The position numbers and the translations under genes are program-made. From Paenibacillus aceris (lineage in GTDB: Bacteria; Bacillota; Bacilli; Paenibacillales; NBRC-103111), in assembly GCF_017874035.1 (NCBI RefSeq), contig NZ_JAGGKV010000021.1:1-64000 (forward strand): a DNA stretch of 64,000 nt, in the 5' to 3' direction. Below are positions 8,282 to 16,575 of this stretch, one piece after another. Position 1 is the first letter of the stretch. Each line of letters begins with the position of its first letter. The notes beneath the pieces were generated by a model. The model was given only the letters and a program-made list of their open reading frames with translations. It did no database searches and was not told where the DNA came from.

Positions 8282-9676
8282 ATGGATAAACAGTTTGACC
8301 TCGTGATTCGCAAGGGAACCGTTGTCCTCGAAGAGGGATTGAAGCAGTTGGACATCGGGATTCTAGGCGGTAAAATTGCTGCGCTAGGCGAAAACCTCTT
8401 GTACTCGGAGCATACGCCTGTCTATGAGGCAGAGCATCTGCATGTTCTGCCTGGCATGGTAGATGCACATGTGCATTTCAACGAACCTGCGCTTGGCCAC
8501 TGGGAGGGGTTCGTCACAGGTTCGGCAGCGCTTGCGGCGGGAGGATGCACGACTTATATCGATATGCCGCTCAATGGCGTTCCTCCGACAGTGAGATTAA
8601 GTGCTCTTGAACGAAAGCTGGAAGCGGCTGAAGGACAGTCCTTGATCGATTATGCGCTGTGGGGTGGATTGGTCCCCGGCAATATTGAAAATCTGCAAGA
8701 GCTGGCGGAAGCCGGTGTCATTGGATTTAAGGCCTTCATGTCCTGTCCCGGAGGAGAAGGGGAAGATATATTCGCTGAGGTGGACGACCACACACTCTTT
8801 AAGGGGATGCAGGAAATTGCGCGCCTTGGGCTTGTGCTCGCACTTCATGCCGAAAGCGAAGAGATCGTGTCCAAGCGAGCTGCTAAGGCTCAGGAGGAGG
8901 GCAGGCGAGGAGCGCTCGACTTCGTTGACACGAGACCGATTGCGGCGGAGTTGGAAGCGGTGAACCGTGCGCTTTACTACGCGGAGCAAACGGGCTGCAA
9001 GCTGCACTTCGTGCATATCTCCAGCGCGGAAGGAGTGAAGGCCATCACGGAGGCGAAGGCCAAAGGGCTGGACGTCACGGTAGAAACGTGCCCGCATTAT
9101 TTGGCTCTGACCAACGAGGACTTGGTGCAGCTAGGGCCGGTAGCGAAGTGCGCCCCTCCTCTGCGCACGGCAGGAGATCAAGACCGGCTGTGGGCGGAGC
9201 TCTTGGCCGGACGGCTCGACATTCTAGCTTCGGATCACTCCCCGTGCCCAACGTCAATGAAGCAGGGGGATTTCTTCGAAGCGTGGGGCGGCATCTCCGG
9301 GGCGCAGAGCTCCATGGAGTTGATGCTGGATGAAGGACATCTTCGCAGAAATGTGCCGCTGCCTGAACTGTCGAGGATGCTGTCGCTTGAGCCTGCCAAG
9401 CGTTTTGGGCTGTATCCTCGCAAAGGGGTTATTGCGGTAGGCGCTGATGCCGACTTCGCTTTGGTCGATATGAATATGAGCTATACGCTGCAGACGAATG
9501 ACCTGTTTTACCGTCACAAGCATAGTCCCTATGTGGGGCGGACGTTCGGATGCCGGGTGATGGCGACATTCAATCGCGGAAGCAGGGTGTATGAGCTTGG
9601 CGAAGGGGTTGTTAGCCATGCCGGGGGGACGTGGTTACGTCCTGCCGTTAATGGTGGAGGTGAGGCTGGTGGCTAA
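8282..9676 (+). CDS. pucH: Allantoinase
   Basis: Dinuclear metal amidohydrolase, 464 residues, converting allantoin to allantoate. Metal-binding motifs are visible in order: VDAHVHFNEP, the carbamylated-lysine segment GFKAFMS, ALHAES, LHFVHISSAEG and the catalytic ILASDHSPCP. The start at 8282 has a GAGGAGGG site 7 nt upstream; an in-frame ATG at 8243 would add 13 unlikely residues. It lies 63 bp after pucM and overlaps the next gene by 8 nt, so it belongs to the same operon. Confidence 0.96.
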   Translation: MDKQFDLVIRKGTVVLEEGLKQLDIGILGGKIAALGENLLYSEHTPVYEAEHLHVLPGMVDAHVHFNEPALGHWEGFVTGSAALAAGGCTTYIDMPLNGVPPTVRLSALERKLEAAEGQSLIDYALWGGLVPGNIENLQELAEAGVIGFKAFMSCPGGEGEDIFAEVDDHTLFKGMQEIARLGLVLALHAESEEIVSKRAAKAQEEGRRGALDFVDTRPIAAELEAVNRALYYAEQTGCKLHFVHISSAEGVKAITEAKAKGLDVTVETCPHYLALTNEDLVQLGPVAKCAPPLRTAGDQDRLWAELLAGRLDILASDHSPCPTSMKQGDFFEAWGGISGAQSSMELMLDEGHLRRNVPLPELSRMLSLEPAKRFGLYPRKGVIAVGADADFALVDMNMSYTLQTNDLFYRHKHSPYVGRTFGCRVMATFNRGSRVYELGEGVVSHAGGTWLRPAVNGGGEAGG

Positions 9677-10958
9677 GCGGATACCGAGTTCCCTCGATCT
9701 GCTGTCCCAATTCGGAGAGCGAATGCTCGAAGTGCTGGAGGAGCTTTCCTTGTACGGGGCCGACCCGGAGGGGGGAGTGACCCGGCTGCTTTACACAGAG
9801 CCATGGCTGCAGGCGCAGCAAGCGCTTGTTAGCAAGATGCAGCAGCTGGGGCTGGAAGTCGGCTTTGACGCAGTTGGCAATGTGTTTGGGAAATTGCAAG
9901 GTAATGAGACGGCCTTGAAGCCGATACTGACAGGGTCGCATATCGATACGGTCAAAAATGGCGGCAAATATGACGGTGCATACGGCGTCGTCGCCTCGAT
10001 GATGGCGCTTGGTTATTTGAAGGCGGCTTACGGGGAGCCGAGGCGAACGCTGGAAGCCGTTTCGTTCTGTGAAGAAGAGGGAAGCCGATTCCCGCTGGCT
10101 TACTGGGGCTCGGGGCATGTCACTGGCGCAAGGCCACTGACGCTTGCCGCCGAGATTGCGGACCACGCTGGCATTACCTTGCTGGAGGCCATGCGGCAAG
10201 CAGGCTTCGATGCGGCGAATTTGGGAGAACACCCGGCTAAACGTGAACAGATCGGCGGTTATTTGGAAATTCATATCGAGCAAGGCTCTGTCCTTGCGTA
10301 CAAACATAAACAAATTGGCGTAGTAACCGCAATCGTGGGTCAAATTCGATTGACTGTACATGTAACAGGCAGCTCCAATCATGCGGGGACGACTCCGATG
10401 AAGATGCGCAAGGATGCGCTAGCCGGAGCGGCTGAAATGGTGGCGCTAACGGAACAAATGGCTCTTGAAGCAGGAGAGCCGCTTGTTGCTACTGTTGGGC
10501 GGTTGGAAGTGAAGCGCGGAACCTCGAATGTGGTGCCGGGAGATGTGATGTTTACGCTCGATATCCGGCATACTGACGAGCCGGAAATGCGAATGTTTTG
10601 TGTAAGGTTGCTAACAAAGCTCGAGGAAATCGCGATGCGAAGAGGGCTTACTATAGAAACGGTTCAAAATTTACACGCTTCGCCTGTGGCTATGCATGAA
10701 GGCATTTCGGCAGCGATTGAGGCTGCTTGCGAAGCAGGCGGATTTCGGAGCATGCGGCTGCCGAGCGGAGCGGGACACGATGCTCAGCTGTTTGGGCCGA
10801 TTTGTCCGTCGGCGATGATCTTCGTGCCGAGTGTGGCAGGCATAAGCCACAGTCCTGCAGAGTTTACGGAAGCGGACGATCTGGTCGCCGGATTCCAAAC
10901 ATTGGTTCACGTGTTATATCAATATGGCTATGGGGGGAAAGCGGATGAAATTCTATAA
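9669..10958 (+). CDS. pucF: Allantoate amidohydrolase (M20 family)
   Basis: Cytoplasmic dinuclear metalloenzyme, 429 residues, that converts allantoate to (S)-ureidoglycine, CO2 and ammonia. Metal and active-site motifs are GSHIDTVKNGGKYDG, CEEEGSRF, EIHIEQG, SNHAGTTPM and SGAGHDAQ, the standard set of the AllC/hydantoinase-carbamoylase branch of M20. GTG 9669 is chosen because GGAGGTGAGG precedes it by a few bases; an ATG at 9651 is an alternative. It overlaps both neighbours, which fits coupled translation. The branch also contains N-carbamoyl-amino-acid hydrolases, but the context makes allantoate the likely substrate. Confidence 0.94.
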   Translation: MAKRIPSSLDLLSQFGERMLEVLEELSLYGADPEGGVTRLLYTEPWLQAQQALVSKMQQLGLEVGFDAVGNVFGKLQGNETALKPILTGSHIDTVKNGGKYDGAYGVVASMMALGYLKAAYGEPRRTLEAVSFCEEEGSRFPLAYWGSGHVTGARPLTLAAEIADHAGITLLEAMRQAGFDAANLGEHPAKREQIGGYLEIHIEQGSVLAYKHKQIGVVTAIVGQIRLTVHVTGSSNHAGTTPMKMRKDALAGAAEMVALTEQMALEAGEPLVATVGRLEVKRGTSNVVPGDVMFTLDIRHTDEPEMRMFCVRLLTKLEEIAMRRGLTIETVQNLHASPVAMHEGISAAIEAACEAGGFRSMRLPSGAGHDAQLFGPICPSAMIFVPSVAGISHSPAEFTEADDLVAGFQTLVHVLYQYGYGGKADEIL

Positions 10959-12189
10959 GGACTTATCGCCCTCACTGAGAACGATTATGACCCCCGGACC
11001 GGTAGAGGTTGACCCACGGGTGCTTCGTGCTATGTCGTATCCGATTCTGGGACAGTTCGATCCGGAATTCACAGATCTGATGAATGAAACGATGGAAATG
11101 CTACGCGAAGTGTTCCAAACGAATAATCAATGGGCTTATCCGATCGACGGCACCTCGCGTTCAGGGATTGAAGCTGTGCTCGTAAGTATCATTGAGCCAG
11201 GAGACAAGGTGCTTGTTCCTATTTATGGACGCTTCGGTCATCTGCTTGTGGAAATCTCGGAGCGCTGCGGAGCAGAGGTTGTTATGCTGGAGCGGGAGTG
11301 GGGCACGGTGTTCACGCCGCAGGAAATCATCGATGCTATCCGCCGGGAGAAGCCGATCATCGTCGCTATGGTCCATGGCGAAACATCCACGGGCTGCATC
11401 CAACCGTTTGACGGCATCGGAGCAGCTTGCCGTGAGGTAGATGCGCTGCTCGTTGTGGATGCAGTAGCGACGATCGGGGGCGTCCCGGTAAAGACTGACG
11501 CTTGGCAGCTCGATGCGGTCATCGGCGGGACGCAAAAGTGCCTGTCCGTCCCATCCGGAATGTCGCCCGTCACCTACAACGAACGCATCGAAGCGAAGGT
11601 GCTCCGCCGTAAGACAATCGAGCGGGGGCTGCGCGAGAAAGGGGCGTCGCTTTCCGGCGTAAAGCCGGTGGCGAGCAACTATTTTGACCTGGGCATGCTG
11701 CAGGACTATTGGAGCCCGAAGCGGCTCAATCATCATACGGAAGCGACATCCATGCTTTATGCCTTGCGTGAGGGGCTGCGACTGGTCCTGCAGGAAGGGC
11801 TTGAGGTGCGGTTCAAGCGTCATAAATCGCATGAGGCTGCACTGGTTGCCGGCCTTAAGGCCATGGGGCTTACGCTATATGGGAATCCGGACTGCAAACT
11901 GCCGGTCGTAACCTGTATCCTTATCCCCGACGGTCTAGACGGAGAGTCTGTCCGTTCCATGCTGCTGAATACATTTGGGATTGAAATCGCCAGTTCATTC
12001 GGACCGCTGAAGGGGCAAATCTGGCGAATCGGAACGATGGGCTTCAGTTGTAATCAGAAAAACGTGCTCCATGTACTAGGTGCTTTGGAAGCTGTTCTCC
12101 TCTGGCATCGTGCCGATGTGAACGTCGGCAAGGCGCTGCAAGCGGCTTTGCACCAATATGCTCATGCAGAGGAGGAACAGCCATGTTAA
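10945..12189 (+). CDS. pucG: (S)-ureidoglycine-glyoxylate aminotransferase (PucG type)
   Basis: PLP-dependent class V aminotransferase of 414 residues, close to the length of B. subtilis PucG. The N-terminal TPGPVEVDPRVL motif, the SRSGIEA phosphate-binding region and the PLP lysine in GGTQKCLSVPSG are present. PucG transfers the amino group of ureidoglycine to glyoxylate, giving oxalurate and glycine. ATG 10945 with a GGGGGGAAAG site is preferred over 10924. The gene overlaps pucF by 14 nt and the next gene by 7 nt. A serine/alanine-glyoxylate aminotransferase role cannot be excluded from motifs alone. Confidence 0.92.
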   Translation: MKFYKDLSPSLRTIMTPGPVEVDPRVLRAMSYPILGQFDPEFTDLMNETMEMLREVFQTNNQWAYPIDGTSRSGIEAVLVSIIEPGDKVLVPIYGRFGHLLVEISERCGAEVVMLEREWGTVFTPQEIIDAIRREKPIIVAMVHGETSTGCIQPFDGIGAACREVDALLVVDAVATIGGVPVKTDAWQLDAVIGGTQKCLSVPSGMSPVTYNERIEAKVLRRKTIERGLREKGASLSGVKPVASNYFDLGMLQDYWSPKRLNHHTEATSMLYALREGLRLVLQEGLEVRFKRHKSHEAALVAGLKAMGLTLYGNPDCKLPVVTCILIPDGLDGESVRSMLLNTFGIEIASSFGPLKGQIWRIGTMGFSCNQKNVLHVLGALEAVLLWHRADVNVGKALQAALHQYAHAEEEQPC

Positions 12190-13778
12190 ACATCATGCCG
12201 CGAGCGGAACGTGCGATGGTTGCCACGCCTCATTATTTGGCGAGCAGTGTGGGGAGTGCGATTTTGATGCAGGGGGGCAACGCGTTTGACAGCGCGATTG
12301 CCGTTAGTGCGGCACTGGGTGTTGTTTATCCGCATATGACAGGTATCGGCGGTGACGCTTTCTTCCTGATGTATGATGCAGCTACAGGCACTTATACGGG
12401 CTTCAACGGAAGCGGGAAGTCGGCAGCACAGACGACGCCAGATTTTTACCGGGCAAAGGGCTTGCAGACGATTCCGCAGAGAGGGATTCTGAGCGCGATC
12501 ACCGTGCCGGGCATGGTGGATGCCTGGTGGCAAGTATGGGAGAAATACGGCAGACTGCCGTGGGAAAAGCTGCTGGAGCCGGCGATTGCTTATGCGGAAA
12601 AGGGATTTCCGATTTCTCGCAATTTAAGCTTTTGGATGAAGAAGGATGAAGCGTTCATTCGGGCTTCGGAACAGCTTAGCGCGCTCTATATGGCCAGCGG
12701 TGAGCTTTTGAAGGAAGGGGATCGGCTGATTCAGAAAGAGATGGCCGGGACACTCCGCCAGATAGGGCGGGAAGGCCGAGATGCCTTTTACAGCGGCGCT
12801 GTCATGAAGAAGATGGTGGAAAGTATTCAGCGGGATGGCGGATTGCTGCAGGAGGCGGATTTCCTGAGCTGCGCAGGAGAATGGGTGGAACCGCTCTCAG
12901 CGACTTATCGAGATTATGAAATTTTTCAAATGCCGCCGAACTCACAAGGGTTCACAGCGCTAATGATGATGAATATGCTAGAAAACATAGAGGTAAGCGC
13001 GATTCCTAGAGCATCAGCTAATTTTTACCATATTATGTCGGAAGTGATTAAAAAGGCGTTTAAAGACCGCGATCTGTACTTAACCGACCCTCACTTCCGG
13101 GAGATCCCGCTGGAGCGGCTGCTGTCCAAGGCTTATGCTAAGGAGCTTTGGCAGGCTATACAAGCGGAGCCGTACAAGGTAAGTGAATACTTGTCTCCGG
13201 CGATCGGCCAGGATACAGCTTATGCGGCTGTTGTTGACGAGGAGGGCAACTCGGTTTCTTTTATTCAAAGCTTATATTTCGACTTTGGTGCTGCTTATGT
13301 GCCGGGCGGTACGGGGATTATTATGCAAAATCGCGGCTCGTTCTTCTCGCTGGACTCTGCTTGTGCCAATGCGCTAGAACCGGAAAAAAGATCGTTTCAT
13401 ACGTTAATGCCAGCGATGGTCAGCAAAGAAGGTAAGCCTTATATGCTGTTTGGCACTCAAGGCGGTGAAGGACAGCCGCAAACGCAGCTTTCCATTCTGA
13501 CTGGTGTGCTGGACTATGGATTGTCCATTCAAGAAGCGATATCACTGCCCCGTTGGGTATACGGACGTACGTGGGGAGAAGACGGGGATGCTTTGAAGCT
13601 CGAGCATCGGTTGGATGACCAGGTATATGCCCGGCTTAAAAGATGGGGACACCGGGTTGAGCCCGTGAACCCTTGGGATGGCATTATGGGGCAAGCGCAG
13701 GGAATTGTTAGGGATGAGCGAGGATTTCTGTGCGGTGCTGCTGATCCTCGGGGCGATGGTTTAGCTATCGGCTGGTAA
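12183..13778 (+). CDS. Gamma-glutamyltransferase-like amidohydrolase, possibly oxamate amidohydrolase (HpxW-like)
   Basis: Ntn-hydrolase of the Ggt superfamily, 531 residues, without a signal peptide and so likely cytoplasmic. N-terminal motifs GGNAFDSAIAV and MTGIGGDAFF and the segment QDTAYAAVVD, whose Thr near 345 is the predicted self-cleavage nucleophile, are visible, followed by SVSFIQSLYFDFG and GGEGQPQTQ. Classical secreted Ggt proteins act on glutathione, but in Klebsiella hpx clusters a Ggt-like protein (HpxW) hydrolyses oxamate to oxalate and ammonia. Because PucG produces oxalurate, which can be cleaved to oxamate, that role fits here. It overlaps pucG by 7 nt. The specific substrate is inference. 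Confidence 0.82.
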   Translation: MLNIMPRAERAMVATPHYLASSVGSAILMQGGNAFDSAIAVSAALGVVYPHMTGIGGDAFFLMYDAATGTYTGFNGSGKSAAQTTPDFYRAKGLQTIPQRGILSAITVPGMVDAWWQVWEKYGRLPWEKLLEPAIAYAEKGFPISRNLSFWMKKDEAFIRASEQLSALYMASGELLKEGDRLIQKEMAGTLRQIGREGRDAFYSGAVMKKMVESIQRDGGLLQEADFLSCAGEWVEPLSATYRDYEIFQMPPNSQGFTALMMMNMLENIEVSAIPRASANFYHIMSEVIKKAFKDRDLYLTDPHFREIPLERLLSKAYAKELWQAIQAEPYKVSEYLSPAIGQDTAYAAVVDEEGNSVSFIQSLYFDFGAAYVPGGTGIIMQNRGSFFSLDSACANALEPEKRSFHTLMPAMVSKEGKPYMLFGTQGGEGQPQTQLSILTGVLDYGLSIQEAISLPRWVYGRTWGEDGDALKLEHRLDDQVYARLKRWGHRVEPVNPWDGIMGQAQGIVRDERGFLCGAADPRGDGLAIGW

Positions 13779-13813
13779 AACGATAATGCCATATAAGCGA
13801 GGTGCGGTGAGTG

Positions 13814-14812
13814 ATGGAGGCCTATGACATTTTACAAGCGGTAGAGCGTCAAGTCCAGTCGATTGTGCTGGCGACGGTTATTTATGTGGAAGGTCACGCT
13901 TACCGTAAGCAAGGGGCGATGATGCTGCTGATGGCGGATGGAAGCTCGGTGGGGAGCATATCTCCCGGCTGCCTGGAAGCCGATCTATCCGGTTATGTGC
14001 CCCTAGTCGGGGAATCGCAGAAGCCGCAAATGATCGAGTATGACATGCGGCCTGCCGACGATTTCGGTTGGGGCGAAACGATCGGGTGCGGCGGGCTAAT
14101 TCGCATCCTGCTGGAGCCGGTGACAGGCGAACTGCTTGTTCACCTGCTTGCTACCAAAGCGGCCCTGGATCGCGGGGAAGCCATGCAATTATCTCGAACG
14201 TTCGTTCAGGGATACTCCGATATACAGTATAGGTCGTGCTTTGTGGTTGGAGCGGTTTCTGCCGATGGACTTTCGTCACCCTCTGAGTATGTCTACACGT
14301 TTAGGCCCAAGCCGAGAGTCGTTGTGTTCGGGGCGAATCAAGATGCCATCCCGCTTGCGAGGCTGGCTGCGGGCAGCGGATTTCGCGTCGTGATCGCGGA
14401 TTGGCGTGATGCTTATTGTACGGCAGAGCGGTTTCCCGGCATGGAGACGGTTGTAGCTTTCCCAGGGGCTTTACTTGAAAAGTTAAAGCTGACGGCTGAG
14501 GATTATGTCGTCGTGATGAGTCACCAGTTCGATAAGGATGCCGAATTCGTGCGCGGAGCGGTGAAGTCGAGTTTGCGTTATCTTGGCATTATGGGCTCCA
14601 GAACCCGATCCGAGAAGCTGCTGGATGGTGTGGAGCGCCCTGATTGGGTCCATTATCCGGTTGGCTTGAATATTGGCTCGGAAGGTCCTGTTGAGAACGC
14701 AATCAGTATCGTAGCGGAATTGATTAGCGATAAGCGCGGTGTTCGAGCCAGTGGAGGGAGGAATTCCTCTGCAGCATCAGGGCGTAATATCCAAGGGTGC
14801 CGCCCATGGTGA
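13814..14812 (+). CDS. pucA: XdhC/CoxI family xanthine dehydrogenase maturation factor
   Basis: Cytoplasmic protein of about 332 residues that binds molybdenum cofactor and helps sulfurate and insert it into xanthine dehydrogenase. The N-terminal XdhC/CoxI domain has the SISPGCLEADL motif and GGLIRIL; the C-terminal Rossmann domain has VVVFGANQDAIPLA, ADWRDAYC and the closing GIMGSRTRSEKLL. ATG 13814 is preferred over the adjacent GTG 13811; GAGGTG lies 9 nt upstream. It overlaps the MobA-like gene by 7 nt. Position between catabolic enzymes and the dehydrogenase subunits agrees with the role. Confidence 0.92.
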   Translation: MEAYDILQAVERQVQSIVLATVIYVEGHAYRKQGAMMLLMADGSSVGSISPGCLEADLSGYVPLVGESQKPQMIEYDMRPADDFGWGETIGCGGLIRILLEPVTGELLVHLLATKAALDRGEAMQLSRTFVQGYSDIQYRSCFVVGAVSADGLSSPSEYVYTFRPKPRVVVFGANQDAIPLARLAAGSGFRVVIADWRDAYCTAERFPGMETVVAFPGALLEKLKLTAEDYVVVMSHQFDKDAEFVRGAVKSSLRYLGIMGSRTRSEKLLDGVERPDWVHYPVGLNIGSEGPVENAISIVAELISDKRGVRASGGRNSSAASGRNIQGCRPW

Positions 14813-15456
14813 AAAGGAGGAAGCGGAAGATCGTCGGCGTCTATTTGGCAGCGGGCAGCTCCAGACGGATGGGGACGGCGAAGACGTCCTTGGAAATAGC
14901 GGAAGGCGTGAGGCTAGGCGGAGTCGCTCTTCAGCAAGCTCTTCATTCAGAGCTGTACAGCGTGATTGTTGTCGCGCGTGAAGTCGACGCGTTGGATTGG
15001 CTTCCAGCATCCGCTCAAACGCAGATCATGCTGGGCCGCTGCCGCATTGCCGTCTGTCCCGACGCGGAATGCGGGATGGCACATTCGCTGCGCACGGGCA
15101 TTCAGGCGGCCATAGAGCAGGGCGCAGAGGGCATCATGGTTTTGCTGGCGGATCAGCCATTTATCGATGGGCCTATGCTGTTTGGTCTTACGAAGGCATT
15201 CAATGAAGATGCAGGGTATGATTATATCGCCAGCGGGGATCAGGGAATACCGAAGCCTCCGTTAATCATGGGACCGGGGATGTGGTCTGAGGCAACTGCT
15301 TTGGAAGGGGATGTCGGGGCGCGTTCCTTGTTTCGTTCACCTCAGTACCGTGGGCGCATCATCGAGGAAAAACAGCTCAAATTCATGGATGTAGACACAG
15401 CAGAACGATATGAAGAGGCGAAAAAAATATTCGCACACAACTTCATGTCAATTTAA
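14806..15456 (+). CDS. pucB: MobA-like molybdenum cofactor nucleotidyltransferase
   Basis: Nucleotidyltransferase of about 216 residues, probably transferring CMP (or GMP) to molybdopterin before insertion into xanthine dehydrogenase. The nucleotide-binding signature LAAGSSRRMGTAK is near residue 13 and the metal-binding region VLLADQPFIDG near residue 113. Start choice among GTG 14797, ATG 14806 and GTG 14809 is uncertain because none has a strong ribosome site; translation is probably coupled to the upstream stop. It ends the operon that begins at uraD; a weak terminator and a new promoter follow. Confidence 0.9.
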   Translation: MVKRRKRKIVGVYLAAGSSRRMGTAKTSLEIAEGVRLGGVALQQALHSELYSVIVVAREVDALDWLPASAQTQIMLGRCRIAVCPDAECGMAHSLRTGIQAAIEQGAEGIMVLLADQPFIDGPMLFGLTKAFNEDAGYDYIASGDQGIPKPPLIMGPGMWSEATALEGDVGARSLFRSPQYRGRIIEEKQLKFMDVDTAERYEEAKKIFAHNFMSI

Positions 15457-15479
15457 ATAACATATTTGAGTTGAAAAGT

Positions 15480-15509
15480 GCATTATTACTAATGATGCGC
15501 TATTTTTTT
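15480..15509 (+). terminator. Weak intrinsic terminator
   Basis: GCATTATTA and TAATGATGC form a short hairpin (15480-15498) with one G-U pair, then GCTATTTTTTTA. Stem is A/T-rich, so efficiency is doubtful. Confidence 0.55.
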
Positions 15510-15529
15510 ATACAAAAACACAAAATCAT

Positions 15530-15583
15530 GTTAAGTTAGTTGACTCTTTTTTTGGGAATTGTTTATAGTTGATCTAATTTAAC
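15530..15583 (+). promoter_or_regulatory. Promoter of the xanthine dehydrogenase operon flanked by an inverted repeat
   Basis: TTGACT (15540-15545) and TATAGT (15564-15569), 18-bp spacer. GTTAAGTTAG (15530-15539) lies just before the -35 and its imperfect inverse CTAATTTAAC (15574-15583) just after the -10. This would suit a regulator that holds the promoter between two half-sites. Not matched to a known operator. Confidence 0.6.
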
Positions 15584-15639
15584 TACGGATCATTTATGGG
15601 GGATCGACGTTTCTAGATGAAGCTGAGGAGGTTTTGTTC

Positions 15640-16575
15640 ATGTCAGTTCCTTTGTACCAGCTGCCAGAGCAGCAGCCTTCAGTATGGCAGCCGACGAGTG
15701 TAGAGGAAGCCATGCAATTAAAGCACAAATGGGGAGACAACTCGGTGCTGATCTCCGGCGGCACATGGCTCCGTACACGTTGGGAAAATGGCCTTTCATC
15801 GCCTCCGCAGCACTTGATTAGCCTTGCTCGAATTCCTGCTCTTGCCGGATTAACCATTGACAATCTAGGTCATGTTCATATAGGTCCAGCGCTGTGTTTG
15901 GCAGATTTGATGGATAATGAGTTGATGAGGCAGCGATGCGGGCTCTTGGTGCAAGCTTGCTCCGAGATTGCAGCGCCCTCCGTACGCAATTTGTCGTCAA
16001 TCGGAGGCAATGTAATGACACGTACAGGAGATCTCATTCCTGTCCTGTTGGTTATGGATGCGCAGGTAGTATGGTCGGATGGACAGAAAGAACGCGAGCT
16101 GCCGCTGAAAGAGTGGCTGGAAGGTCCGCATTTTACATCCTACGAGATGATGACAAGAATTGTAGTGCCAACCTCGGAGCCGGAGCAGGTGAGTGCGGAG
16201 ATGGCAGATAAGGGGCATTCCTACGAGTTTTATTTGAAGGTAGGACGCAGAGAAGCGTTTACCCCATCTGTTGTAACGGTTGCCGGCAGTTTAAGAATAG
16301 AAGCGGACGGCACTCTTGCCGCTATTGCTTTGAGTGCAGGCGGCGGGAGCGCCGTTCCGGCAAGATTCAAAGAGCTGGAGGATGCGGTAACAGGCAAGCT
16401 TTTATCCAAGGAAGTCCTGCAAACCTTGCACAAGGGAGTGTCCGATGATTTCGATGCTGTAGCTGATGATTACGCCGGTGTTGCTTACCGCAAGATGACG
16501 GCGGCGAATCTGATCGTGTCCGAATGCTATAAAGCTTGGCGAAAAGGGGGCGGGGCCTATGCTCCTAGGTCGTGA
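15640..16575 (+). CDS. pucC: Xanthine dehydrogenase, FAD-binding subunit
   Basis: Medium subunit of a three-subunit molybdenum hydroxylase, 311 residues. It binds FAD and passes electrons from the Fe-S centres to NAD. FAD-binding features of the CoxM/XdhB family are ISGGTWLRTRW near residue 38 and APSVRNLSSIGGNVMT near residue 110, followed by the C-terminal CO-dehydrogenase flavoprotein domain. ATG 15640 is preferred, as GAGGAGG lies 8 nt upstream; the TTG at 15634 is too close to it. The gene overlaps the large subunit by 17 nt. Confidence 0.93.
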   Translation: MSVPLYQLPEQQPSVWQPTSVEEAMQLKHKWGDNSVLISGGTWLRTRWENGLSSPPQHLISLARIPALAGLTIDNLGHVHIGPALCLADLMDNELMRQRCGLLVQACSEIAAPSVRNLSSIGGNVMTRTGDLIPVLLVMDAQVVWSDGQKERELPLKEWLEGPHFTSYEMMTRIVVPTSEPEQVSAEMADKGHSYEFYLKVGRREAFTPSVVTVAGSLRIEADGTLAAIALSAGGGSAVPARFKELEDAVTGKLLSKEVLQTLHKGVSDDFDAVADDYAGVAYRKMTAANLIVSECYKAWRKGGGAYAPRS

